Assembly (NCBI RefSeq): GCF_014205845.1
Contig: NZ_JACHCR010000005.1
Coordinates: forward strand, 1 to 64,000
Source of the DNA: Mucilaginibacter cryoferens
GTDB lineage: Bacteria > Bacteroidota > Bacteroidia > Sphingobacteriales > Sphingobacteriaceae
Length of the DNA: 64,000 bases
Direction: 5' to 3'
Part shown: piece after piece, positions 16,351-24,410 of the stretch
Layout of the letters: each line of letters opens with the position of its first letter
Numbering within the stretch: the stretch's first letter is position 1
Notes under the pieces: generated by a model
The model's database searches: none
Told to the model about the DNA's origin: nothing
Seen by the model: only the letters and a program-made list of their open reading frames with translations
Made by a program: the position numbers and the translations under genes

Positions 16351-16447
16351 TCATTGGTCATTGGTCATTGGTCATTGGTCATTGGTCATTGGTCATTGGT
16401 CATTGGTCATTGGTCATTGGTCATTGGTCATTGGTCATTGGTCATTG
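16350..16447. repeat. Tandem heptamer GTCATTG, 14 perfect copies
   Basis: Fourteen unbroken GTCATTG units (98 bp) start at the last base of the TAG stop codon of the 340-aa protein gene and end just before its terminator. Perfect copies suggest recent expansion by slippage. Confidence 0.95.
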
Positions 16448-16452
16448 GTGGC

Positions 16453-16496
16453 AAAAAAAATCCGCAATCAATTGTTTTGAATTGCGGATTTTTTTT
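16453..16496. terminator. Bidirectional terminator between the 340-aa protein and GH20 genes
   Basis: Eight A residues, then TCCGCAAT (16461-16468) paired with ATTGCGGA (16481-16488), then eight T residues. Confidence 0.9.
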
Positions 16497-16504
16497 GTTC
16501 TTTT

Positions 16505-16544
16505 TTGACTTCCGACTTAAGGCTTCGGACTCCAGACTTATAAA
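16505..16544. repeat. Degenerate GACTYC repeat
   Basis: GACTTCCGACTTAAGGCTTC followed by GGACTCCAGACTTA: related units of a GACTYC-like motif, between the terminator and the GH20 stop codon. Confidence 0.4.
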
Positions 16545-19114
16545 GTAGAACCTTGCTTTTTGCCTTCCGCAGCTTCGCCGCCGGTGGCTACGTTGCCTCC
16601 CCTCCCTTTTGGATCAAACGCGCGGAACTTTATTTCGCCGCTTTTATAATCAACCGGGCCGGTGTAAATTTTGCTACCTGCATCGGGGTCTTTACCGTTG
16701 GTGGTGTAGCGGATAGTTAAACCCGGAAACTCAATATTACTTGAGTATTTACCATCTTGCAGGCTGATACCAGGTTTTGGTACCCGATAATTGTAACCGC
16801 CATTATAATAGCTTAAACGAGGCATTTCTCTTTTGCCTAAAACATTCAAAAAGGTAGACCATGCTAACTCATACTCCTGCTTAGCTTTTATCGGGTCTTT
16901 TTCGGTAGCCCATGCCGGGTCTGGCGCCCAGGCACGTTCGGCCATGCCAAACAGGCGGGGGAAAATCATATAATCCATACGCTCGGGTCCTTTAACTGTT
17001 TCGGCCCATAATGCGCCTTGCAGACCTATGATGTTGCTTTTGCCATAATCGGTAAGGCGTTGCTTTCCTAAAAATATGCTTTGGCTAATAGGCGCGCCGT
17101 TTCTGTCTACATCGGCGTTTTTAAAATAGTCGTAAGGGATAAAGGAGTAAAATTTATCAATACCTAAAAATGCGCCCCAATAGTAGCCTGGCTCGTCGAA
17201 TGATTTGTAGTTGGCCATATCGAAGTATAAATTGGTAACGCAGGTAAGTACTACCTTGTAACCACCATTTGCCAGCTTATAGGCCAGATCTTCCTGTCCG
17301 CCGCCTAATACGTTGTTCCAAACATCTGCCTGCAAATGTTCGCCCGTAAAATCGGGGTTAGGCACATAAGTAGCATTACCATCCAATGTGGTTTTACGCA
17401 GGGCCATTTCTTCCCAGCCCGATAAATGGATACCTTTTGATTTCAGGATCTGGTTAACACGACCGTAGAAGTAATACCACAGATCGCCGGTGTTTTGGAT
17501 CTCGGGATGGGTGGCCTTTAAAGCCAGGTAAGCCGGTGATTTTTCCCAAACGTGAGGCGGCACTTCATCGCCACCAAAGTGAATGTTTGGCAATGGCGCG
17601 CCTGCTTCTTTATAAATACTTATCAGGTCATCAACAACCCTTTCTACAAAGGTATAGGTTGATGGCAGCGATACGTTGATCACATTATCATTCCAATACT
17701 GCACCGAGCGATATTCTGATTTATCATCCGGATCGCTCAGCAAATATTTACCGGCTTCTTCTTTTTTGCCTTCGGCCATCAAACGATTGTACCGGGCATC
17801 CATAGCTTTGATTGATGCACGGGCGTGGCCAGGGGTTTCAATCTCCGGTATCACCGTAATGTGGCGTTCAGTAGCATATTTTAAAATTTCGATATACTCT
17901 GCCTTGGTATAAAAACCGGTACCGTAAGGATTATTTACATCCGGGCCCGAACCATGTGATGCAGGCAGGTGATTTTTGCTATCTAATGTATGGCCACGTT
18001 TTGAACCTACCGAAGTAAGTTCTGGTAACGATGGGATCTCTATCCTCCAGCCTTCATCATCTGTTAAGTGCAGGTGCAATACGTTGAGCTTATAAAGACT
18101 CATTGCCTCAATCAGTTTGATTACCTGCTTTTGAGTTTGGAAATTACGGGCCACATCCAGCATTACAGCACGATGCGGGAAACGGGGTGCATCTGCAACT
18201 TCTAAACATGGTATCTGTACAGACGAAGAAACCTTTGCCAGTGCACTTACCGGGATTAATGACCTAAATGACTGGATTCCATAGAACATCCCGGCGGCTG
18301 TTGAAGCGCGAATGGTGATTGCAGATGGCTTAACGCTCAATTCATACCCTTCGGCACTTAAGCCCTCTTTATATTCGAGTGAAATAACGTTATCAGCATA
18401 TTTATTGGCAACTCTTTTTCCGAATAAAGATTTTACTTCATTATCAATTACCGCTAATTCCTTATCAAATCTTTTATCTGCAGCCGAAATATGGGTGTTT
18501 GCAGCCAGTGTAAATGTGCCAACCGTTTCGCTGTAGCTTAGCGGTGTTGGTAATATTTTAGGTAGCTGGTTGGCAGCTATATCTGTAACCGTTTTATTCC
18601 TGTCGAAAACAATTTCGGGTGTAATTAAACCGGCATAGGTAGGTTTGTAAGGTTTTATATCGAACGAACCAATGTTGTAGCCCTTCTCGGCCTGGGCATC
18701 CCAAACCATATAAATACCTTCGGGAGCATCGGTAACATTTACTACCGGGTCCTCATTAACATATTCTATCCGGACAGACTCGCCGGGTTTAAGGTCTTTA
18801 AATCCATTGGTTGGGGTAATGCTGTATAAATCGCCGTTTACCTGGTTTATTTTAGCGTTGCCGCTAACCGCGTTCTCGGTAAAACCACGGCCCGAGTTAA
18901 AGTAAAACTTCCATCCGCCGGCTGGCAAAACATCTTTACCCGAGTTGGTGATTATAAGTGCTGTTAATGCTTCGTTTTTGTTCTGATAGTTATTATCAAT
19001 TACTTCCCAGCTTATGTGCAGGTCGGCAGCGTTAAATTTTATACCATCAATAATTTTAAAAGCTGTACTCAAAAAAAATGCCGTAACCAGCATCAGGGTG
19101 AAGATCTTGCGCAT
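16538..19114 (-). CDS. Beta-N-acetylhexosaminidase (GH20)
   Basis: An 858-aa secreted exo-enzyme that removes terminal beta-linked GlcNAc or GalNAc from chitin oligosaccharides, glycans or peptidoglycan fragments. A signal peptide (about 1-22) is followed by a chitobiase N-terminal carbohydrate-binding domain (about 25-160, ISWEVIDNN...GWKFYFNSGRG). A GH20b domain (about 185-305) and the GH20 catalytic barrel (about 312-760) come next. The catalytic pair Asp516-Glu517 lies in HFGGDEVP, with HLHLTDDEGWRIEI (347-360) and the ETPGH loop also present. The C-terminal region (about 775-858, IRYTTNGKDPDAGSKIYTGP) is a chitobiase C-terminal domain. Length is long but normal for this chitobiase-like architecture. 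It is a single gene; a chitin utilisation cluster is not visible around it. Confidence 0.95.
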   Translation of the reverse strand: MRKIFTLMLVTAFFLSTAFKIIDGIKFNAADLHISWEVIDNNYQNKNEALTALIITNSGKDVLPAGGWKFYFNSGRGFTENAVSGNAKINQVNGDLYSITPTNGFKDLKPGESVRIEYVNEDPVVNVTDAPEGIYMVWDAQAEKGYNIGSFDIKPYKPTYAGLITPEIVFDRNKTVTDIAANQLPKILPTPLSYSETVGTFTLAANTHISAADKRFDKELAVIDNEVKSLFGKRVANKYADNVISLEYKEGLSAEGYELSVKPSAITIRASTAAGMFYGIQSFRSLIPVSALAKVSSSVQIPCLEVADAPRFPHRAVMLDVARNFQTQKQVIKLIEAMSLYKLNVLHLHLTDDEGWRIEIPSLPELTSVGSKRGHTLDSKNHLPASHGSGPDVNNPYGTGFYTKAEYIEILKYATERHITVIPEIETPGHARASIKAMDARYNRLMAEGKKEEAGKYLLSDPDDKSEYRSVQYWNDNVINVSLPSTYTFVERVVDDLISIYKEAGAPLPNIHFGGDEVPPHVWEKSPAYLALKATHPEIQNTGDLWYYFYGRVNQILKSKGIHLSGWEEMALRKTTLDGNATYVPNPDFTGEHLQADVWNNVLGGGQEDLAYKLANGGYKVVLTCVTNLYFDMANYKSFDEPGYYWGAFLGIDKFYSFIPYDYFKNADVDRNGAPISQSIFLGKQRLTDYGKSNIIGLQGALWAETVKGPERMDYMIFPRLFGMAERAWAPDPAWATEKDPIKAKQEYELAWSTFLNVLGKREMPRLSYYNGGYNYRVPKPGISLQDGKYSSNIEFPGLTIRYTTNGKDPDAGSKIYTGPVDYKSGEIKFRAFDPKGRGGNVATGGEAAEGKKQGSTL

Positions 19115-19358
19115 ATGGATTTAGTGTTTTGTAATAAAGGGCACGTAAATATATATAACTTTTTAAATAATTTTAATAAGTTGAAATATTATTGTTGAGC
19201 GGAGATAAAAAAGTGTTGCGCAACAAGTGAAACACTCTAAAATGATATTTAATTAAAAATCAACACATTACCAATTGTCACATTTTATAAACTGCAACAG
19301 TAGCCCAAAATAAAGTCGTAAAACCTCGTATTCTCAAAACCCTATAATGCCAACCGCC

Positions 19359-20285
19359 TTATACCCCAAACTTAATCCATCCCTCACCTTCATATCCAAA
19401 AGCGAATTGTTTAGGCCTGATGATCTCGGCCAGTATCTCGATAGAATCTACAATACGGGGGCCAGGGCGGTTAAAGTATTGGTTGCCATCGGCTATGTAC
19501 AGCTGGTTATTTTTAACGGCTTTCATATCGGCAAAGCCGGGCAGTTGCATTAGTATATCAATCTCTTTTAATGTACGCTCTATAGAGAATCCACAAGGCA
19601 TCACTACAATGATCTCGGGGTTTTGCTCACGAATTTCATCCCAGCTTACATAGGGCGAATGTTTACCATCCTGCGCCAGCATTGGTGTACCGCCGGCTAT
19701 GCTTACCAGGCCGGGTACCCAGTTACCAGATACCATTATGGGATCGAGCCATTCGATACAGGCCACAGTTGGTTTGCTATCGGCAAATTTTAGTTTGTGT
19801 TTGATGATGTCTATACGCTCGTTCAGTAACTCCAACAGATCGGCGCCGGCTTCAGGCACGTTAAGTGCACTGGCTATGATGCTGATATCGTTAAAGATAT
19901 CAGAGAGGCTATTTGGCTGCAACGATAGGATACGGGCCTTTTTATCGAGGTAATTATCTAAGGCCAGTTCAACATCGGTTAATGATACCGCGCAAACCTC
20001 GCACTGATCCTGGGTTATTACTACATCGGGAGCCAGTTGTTTGATCTGTTCGCGCTTTACGGTATAAACCGATAAGGCATCGGCCAATATCTCCTTTACC
20101 TTTACATCAATAGCCGCGCTGCTTAAGCCATCCGGGAAATTAGCTTCGGTACAAACCGGCAGCTGTTTTACCCATTCGGGATAATCACACTCGTGCGAGC
20201 GCCCTACCAGGTTAGCTTCAAGCCCAAGGGCACATATTATTTCGGTTGCAGACGGAAGTAAGGAAACTATTTTATCAGTTGGCAT
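19359..20285 (-). CDS. BtuF-like ABC transporter substrate-binding protein without signal peptide
   Basis: A 308-aa protein with two Rossmann-type lobes joined by a long helix, the helical-backbone metal receptor family that binds cobalamin, haem or siderophore complexes. Motifs are IVSLLPSATEIICALGLEANLVGRSHECDYPEWV (about 6-39), PDVVITQDQCEVCAV (about 90-104) and PEIIVVMPCGF. The N-terminus (MPTDKIVSLLPSATE) starts directly with the first strand, so no signal peptide or lipobox is present. Such proteins are common as orphans in Bacteroidota and are usually annotated as cobalamin-binding. Here no permease or ATPase gene is adjacent. A TACATTTG box sits so close upstream that the mRNA should be almost leaderless. 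Confidence 0.85.
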   Translation of the reverse strand: MPTDKIVSLLPSATEIICALGLEANLVGRSHECDYPEWVKQLPVCTEANFPDGLSSAAIDVKVKEILADALSVYTVKREQIKQLAPDVVITQDQCEVCAVSLTDVELALDNYLDKKARILSLQPNSLSDIFNDISIIASALNVPEAGADLLELLNERIDIIKHKLKFADSKPTVACIEWLDPIMVSGNWVPGLVSIAGGTPMLAQDGKHSPYVSWDEIREQNPEIIVVMPCGFSIERTLKEIDILMQLPGFADMKAVKNNQLYIADGNQYFNRPGPRIVDSIEILAEIIRPKQFAFGYEGEGWIKFGV

Positions 20286-20292
20286 ATTGACG

Positions 20293-20300
20293 CAAATGTA
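20293..20300 (-). promoter_or_regulatory. -7 box of the BtuF-like gene
   Basis: Minus strand TACATTTG, an exact TAnnTTTG match, ends 7 bases before the ATG. This predicts a leaderless or near-leaderless transcript. Confidence 0.5.
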
Positions 20301-20312
20301 CGGAACATTGAT

Positions 20313-20393
20313 TTGAAGATTAGTTAATTTGAAAATTTGAAAATTAAAAACACAGCAGTTTTTTAATTTTCAAATACTCAAATTTTCAAATTA
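20313..20393. repeat. AT-rich inverted repeat (CAAATTTTCAAAT family)
   Basis: TTGAAAATTTGAAAATTAAA (20329-20348) is mirrored by TTTAATTTTCAAATACTCAA and CAAATTTTCAA (20362-20390). It could form a long AT-rich hairpin between the divergent btuF-like and lysE-like genes. A related run lies at 35998-36033. Confidence 0.6.
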
Positions 20394-20414
20394 CATTTTT
20401 GCCCATTTTAAAAT

Positions 20415-20422
20415 TATCTTTG
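20415..20422 (+). promoter_or_regulatory. -7 box of the LysE-type exporter gene
   Basis: TATCTTTG, an exact TAnnTTTG match, ends 5 bases before the ATG at 20428. The predicted transcript starts at or next to the start codon. Confidence 0.5.
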
Positions 20423-20427
20423 CGCCA

Positions 20428-21051
20428 ATGATATTCCTTACCTTTTTCATCGGGCTTATAGCAAACTTTATTGGTTACATACCACCCGGCAACATTAACC
20501 TGGCTCTTTTACAGCTTACTATAAATCGCGGTATGAAGGAGGCGTTACGCTTCATCATCGCTTTTTCGTGTGTAGAATTTTTCTTTACTTACTTTATTAT
20601 GCATGCTGCCGACTGGCTATCGAGCCAGATGCACCTAAGCGTGATCATCGACTGGATAATGGTTATTTTGTTTAGCGTTATGGGTACCATTACCTGGATT
20701 CACCGCAAAAAACCACCAGAGCCCCGCAAATCTGAACATGACAGTATTAAATACGGCATTTTACTGGGCTTTTTAAACCCCGTACAGATTCCATTTTGGA
20801 TGATAACGGGCACTTACCTAATTACGCACGAATGGATACTTACCGGTAAGGTTGCCTTAGTAATATTTAGTATAGGCTCTGCTGCGGGCGCTTTTTTATG
20901 CCTTTTTCTGTACGCCCGGTTTGCCCGGTACATGCAAAGTAAATTTGCGCTAAGCAATAGGTTTATTAATACAGGCATCGCCATACTGTTTTTCGCATTT
21001 GCCGCATACCATATTGTTAAACAGGTTTATCTTACATTTTTTAAACACTAA
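20428..21051 (+). CDS. LysE/RhtB-family membrane exporter
   Basis: A 207-aa inner-membrane protein with about six hydrophobic segments, the size and pattern of LysE/RhtB amino-acid exporters. The N-terminal signature IANFIGYIPPGNINLALLQLTINRGMKEAL (11-40) matches the family block with PGP/PGN after the first helix. The second half has the GILLGFLNPVQIPFWMITGTY block (about 109-129). Members export amino acids or small metabolites; the substrate is unknown. The gene is divergent from the btuF-like gene and convergent to the PLP-enzyme gene. Confidence 0.85.
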   Translation: MIFLTFFIGLIANFIGYIPPGNINLALLQLTINRGMKEALRFIIAFSCVEFFFTYFIMHAADWLSSQMHLSVIIDWIMVILFSVMGTITWIHRKKPPEPRKSEHDSIKYGILLGFLNPVQIPFWMITGTYLITHEWILTGKVALVIFSIGSAAGAFLCLFLYARFARYMQSKFALSNRFINTGIAILFFAFAAYHIVKQVYLTFFKH

Positions 21052-21055
21052 GCTT

Positions 21056-21225
21056 TTTGATTTGCAGATATGCAAATTTCAGATGTGCGGATGCGGGTAA
21101 AATCACGCCAGGAGAACATACTTACTTACAATTACAGTGTATTAGACACCAAAACGAAAGGCCTCAAAATTGAGGCCTTTCATCTATAATCATTTTAAAT
21201 CTGCACATCTGTAATCTGCACATCT
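21056..21225. repeat. Repeats of GCACATCTG / CAGATGTGC between convergent genes
   Basis: TTTGCAGATATGCAAATTTC and CAGATGTGCGG at 21060-21091 face ATCTGCACATCTGTAATCTG and CACATCT at 21197-21224. The units are inverse to each other and surround the terminator of the two convergent genes. Confidence 0.5.
21156..21181. terminator. Bidirectional terminator
   Basis: GAAAGGCCTCAA (21156-21167) is mirrored by TTGAGGCCTTTC (21170-21181): a 12-bp stem with a two-base centre, between convergent genes. Confidence 0.75.
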
Positions 21226-22471
21226 AAACAGCTATTTCCAGCTTGTTTTCTTTGTAATAGCCGGCTTTCAGCTTTTCGCCCATGGCGGTGTAGGCATCAA
21301 GGGTGCGTTGCACATCATCCAGCGAATGCATAGCGGTTGGTATTAACCTTAATAATATTAACCCTTTTGGAATAACCGGGTAGATCACTATAGAGCAGAA
21401 AATACCGTAGTTTTCGCGCAGGTCGCGGGTTAGGCTGGTTGCTTCGTAAAGGTCGCCTTCTAAAAACACGGGGGTAACCATGGTATTGGTAACACCAAGG
21501 TTAAAGCCTCTTTCTCTTAAGCCTTTTTGCAGAGTTGATGAAATAAGCCATAATTTTTCGCGTAACTCTGGTTGCGATACCAGCAGCTCAAAACGTTTTT
21601 TTAAGCCCAGCACCATTGGCATTGGTAACGCTTTGGCAAAAGTTTGCGAACGCATGTTGTAACGTAAAAAGTGAACTATCTCTTCATCGGCCGCAACAAA
21701 TGCGCCTATGCCGGCCATTGATTTGGCGAAGGTGGCAAAATAGACATCCACACCTTCAATAACATCCTGCTCTTCATGTGTACCTGCGCCCGTTTTACCC
21801 ATGGTACCAAAACCATGTGCGTCATCAACCAATAAACGAAAATTGAAATCTCTTTTAAGATCTATGATCTCTTTCAGTTTACCTTGCGCGCCCGACATAC
21901 CAAAAACACCTTCGGTGATCAGCAATATGCCACCACCGGTTTGCTCGGTTAATTTTGTAGCACGTTCTAACTGCTTTTTGCAGCTTTCAATATCATTATG
22001 CTGGTATACAAAACGCTTGCCCATGTGTAACCTCACGCCATCAATAATACAGGCATGCGATTCGGCATCATAAACAATAACGTCGTTCCTGTCAACCAAC
22101 GAATCTATAATAGATACCATTCCCTGGTAACCGTAGTTCAGTAAAAATGCTGCTTGTTTGCCTACGAAAGTAGCGAGGTTGTTTTCCAGCTCTTCGTGGT
22201 GGATAGAATTTCCAGACATCATACGGGCACCCATAGGGTAAGCCATACCATAATCAGTAGCGGCTTTAGCATCAGCTTCCCTTACTTGTGGGTGATTGGC
22301 TAAACCCAGGTAATTATTAAGGCTCCAAACCAAATGCTCTTTCCCATTGAACTGCATATGCGGTCCAATTTCCCCTTCCAGTTTAGGAAATGAAAAATAA
22401 CCATGTGACCATTTTTGATGCTGCCCTAATGGCCCACCTAAGCTTTTTGTTATTTTATCAAATAAATCCAA
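21224..22471 (-). CDS. PLP-dependent alpha-oxoamine synthase family enzyme
   Basis: A 415-aa fold-type I pyridoxal-phosphate enzyme of the group that condenses an amino acid with an acyl-CoA: 8-amino-7-oxononanoate synthase, glycine C-acetyltransferase, serine palmitoyltransferase. Schiff-base Lys250 lies in ATFAKSMAGIG, the PLP-contacting DDAHGFG is at 216-222, and His139 (ESHACI) stacks on the cofactor ring. The N-terminal 45 residues (LGGPLGQHQKWSHGYFSFPKLEGEIG) differ from classical serine palmitoyltransferases of this phylum, and no biotin genes are adjacent. The exact condensation product is therefore open. It is transcribed alone from the TATATTTG box at 22503-22510. Confidence 0.85.
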   Translation of the reverse strand: MDLFDKITKSLGGPLGQHQKWSHGYFSFPKLEGEIGPHMQFNGKEHLVWSLNNYLGLANHPQVREADAKAATDYGMAYPMGARMMSGNSIHHEELENNLATFVGKQAAFLLNYGYQGMVSIIDSLVDRNDVIVYDAESHACIIDGVRLHMGKRFVYQHNDIESCKKQLERATKLTEQTGGGILLITEGVFGMSGAQGKLKEIIDLKRDFNFRLLVDDAHGFGTMGKTGAGTHEEQDVIEGVDVYFATFAKSMAGIGAFVAADEEIVHFLRYNMRSQTFAKALPMPMVLGLKKRFELLVSQPELREKLWLISSTLQKGLRERGFNLGVTNTMVTPVFLEGDLYEATSLTRDLRENYGIFCSIVIYPVIPKGLILLRLIPTAMHSLDDVQRTLDAYTAMGEKLKAGYYKENKLEIAV

Positions 22472-22502
22472 AATAATTTACCGTTAAATCGTGAATAATA
22501 TA

Positions 22503-22510
22503 CAAATATA
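22503..22510 (-). promoter_or_regulatory. -7 box of the PLP-enzyme gene
   Basis: Minus strand TATATTTG matches TAnnTTTG. The predicted leader is about 25 nt. Confidence 0.5.
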
Positions 22511-22758
22511 GCTGTAAAAGCAACGTTTAGCAATAGCTATAACTTTTTAGAATAGGTTATAACCGGCAAGAAGTACCAAGTAGTTAGCAGCAAGCAGCAA
22601 GATTTTCATAAATGCTTTATAGTTGAGTTGATGCTCAATACCAAAATCCGGCCCTTTCAAAAAGTTTTAGTAATAAAACAATATATTTATATGATCTAAA
22701 ATCCGACTCTTTTTCAGCATCCAATTTATATAAATCCTGAACCAATTGATATTTTAAC

Positions 22759-24393
22759 ATGAATCCATATAATGAAAACCTACTTGATGTTGCAGCCTCG
22801 GTGCTGGAAAGCCAGGCAGTTGAACTAACACACGCACAAAGTGAATATGATGCCAGCTTGTTTGAATTATATTACGCACAAGGTGCAGAAATTACAACTA
22901 TACAAAAACTTGCTGATTCAAAAATTCAGTTAGATAATAGCAACGCGCCTGTAAAAAAAAATGCGACTAATGTAAACAACCTGGCTACTAATATACTGGC
23001 AAGTGCCAATCAGGCCAACCTGTGCGGAGGGCAGGCAGTTACCAATACGGCTGTAACAGCAGCAAACGTGCAGGCTGCAGCTAATGCCACTATCAAACTG
23101 GCAAGTGATGTGGCATCAATTTTCAGCATTTTGACGGCAGCAAATGATGGTGATAAAATATTAAAAATTGCAAAAACCGTGCATGATCTGATGAACGAAA
23201 CGGCCTATCATGCCGAACTATTATCGCAACAGGTTATGAATGCTACTGCACAAATAACCGAGGTTCCCTTTGCCGGTGTTTATGACCAGGCAAAAAGTAT
23301 AAGTTCATCAACAGGCAATTTACTTAAAATAGCATCTGCTGATTTTGATAGCGCCTGGCAAAATTTAAATAAGGAGGTTAATAACCTGGCTGCATCGGCT
23401 GTAGCCGCAAAGATTACCGAAGGCACATACCTCGATAAAAAAACTGACATTGCTGCCATAAAATCGGGCTACATGAAAGCCAACGCTGCCCTCAATCTCG
23501 ATTTAAGAGTAATTACCGACGATACAAACGGAATCAATTTTACAGTATTGTTTACCCCCTTACACAACCCGTTTAAACCCGCCGAAATCAACGAGCGCCC
23601 TGTTCAGGATTATTTTATTATATTGGTTAAGAAACGCAAAAGCTCCACTTTCAATATCACAAACGCCCAGCAATTGCTCACCGATAAAGCGCGCTGCTGC
23701 ATTAGCGTTGATAGCATAGCCAGCAATAAAAGCATAACACAGCAAATTGCTATTGAAAACACATGGGATACCGATGACGAACCTATAAATCGGGGTCAGG
23801 CGTATACAGCATTTGTGTTGGGTGTATTTACGAATGCGTATAAAACGGGAACAAACATCTATGATGATTTTCTTTCGGCACCATCGCTGCCGTTTGCAAT
23901 GAATATTGCCTTAAAGGCGCCAGACAGCAGTCATATACGGGTTGAAAGTACAAATTTGGCAAGTACAGAAAATAATGCCGGGCAATGGCCATCACATGTA
24001 GTGAAATTTACTATGCCTGCCGAAGAAACTGAATTAAATGTGCGGTACCAATGTATATTGTTACCTGTAAAAAAAGCCAGGGAAAGCAAAATAAAAAAGA
24101 ATACACCCGATTTTGTATTTACCAGCACGCTGGCCCAAAATACCCCCTTTGCCAATTACACAATTGCTAAACGTGTTGAAGATGAAAGCAATGATAACAA
24201 CACCATAAATTACAGTGCCGAAATTACTCCGGCAACGACTGATAATTTTGGCAGCCTCCTGGTAAATAACAGATACTATATACCGGTTATTTTATCTGTA
24301 TACAGCGGACCAGAAGAAGCAAAACAAGGATGGTATAGCCCTGCATTATCAGACCTTTACGCAACTGCAAGCTTTAAATATTTGATAAGCTAA
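22759..24393 (+). CDS. Unrecognised two-part protein: helical N-terminal half, duplicated beta domains
   Basis: A 544-aa protein I cannot assign. There is no signal peptide, lipobox or membrane segment. Residues 1-235 are rich in Ala, Asn, Gln and Ser and look entirely helical (NATNVNNLATNILASANQAN, ANATIKLASDVASIFSIL). Residues about 245-544 look beta-rich and appear duplicated. A first unit (LDLRVITDDTNGINFTVLF ... DYFIILVKKRKSS ... AYTAFVLGVF ... FLSAPS) resembles a second (SHIRVESTNLAS ... VVKFTMPA ... YQCILLPVKKARES ... YYIPVILSVYSG ... WYSPALSD). Each unit has a strand ending in VKK and a later strand followed by S-P/A-x-S. The next gene begins 18 bp downstream and encodes another helical protein, so they form a pair. 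Helical-bundle plus beta-domain layouts occur in pore-forming toxins and in virion or injection-machine parts, but no motif supports either. Confidence 0.8.
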   Translation: MNPYNENLLDVAASVLESQAVELTHAQSEYDASLFELYYAQGAEITTIQKLADSKIQLDNSNAPVKKNATNVNNLATNILASANQANLCGGQAVTNTAVTAANVQAAANATIKLASDVASIFSILTAANDGDKILKIAKTVHDLMNETAYHAELLSQQVMNATAQITEVPFAGVYDQAKSISSSTGNLLKIASADFDSAWQNLNKEVNNLAASAVAAKITEGTYLDKKTDIAAIKSGYMKANAALNLDLRVITDDTNGINFTVLFTPLHNPFKPAEINERPVQDYFIILVKKRKSSTFNITNAQQLLTDKARCCISVDSIASNKSITQQIAIENTWDTDDEPINRGQAYTAFVLGVFTNAYKTGTNIYDDFLSAPSLPFAMNIALKAPDSSHIRVESTNLASTENNAGQWPSHVVKFTMPAEETELNVRYQCILLPVKKARESKIKKNTPDFVFTSTLAQNTPFANYTIAKRVEDESNDNNTINYSAEITPATTDNFGSLLVNNRYYIPVILSVYSGPEEAKQGWYSPALSDLYATASFKYLIS

Positions 24394-24410
24394 AACTAAT
24401 TTTCGAAAAA

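Noticed and set aside
16350..16447. CRISPR array
   Set aside because: Units are 7 bp with no spacers; a simple tandem repeat.
16354..16548. Open frame encoding repeated VIGHWSL
   Set aside because: It is only the translation of the GTCATTG heptamer array; no start context or conserved protein.
21224..22471. Specific call of serine palmitoyltransferase
   Set aside because: The catalytic motifs fit the whole alpha-oxoamine synthase family, but the N-terminal region differs from known Sphingobacterium enzymes.
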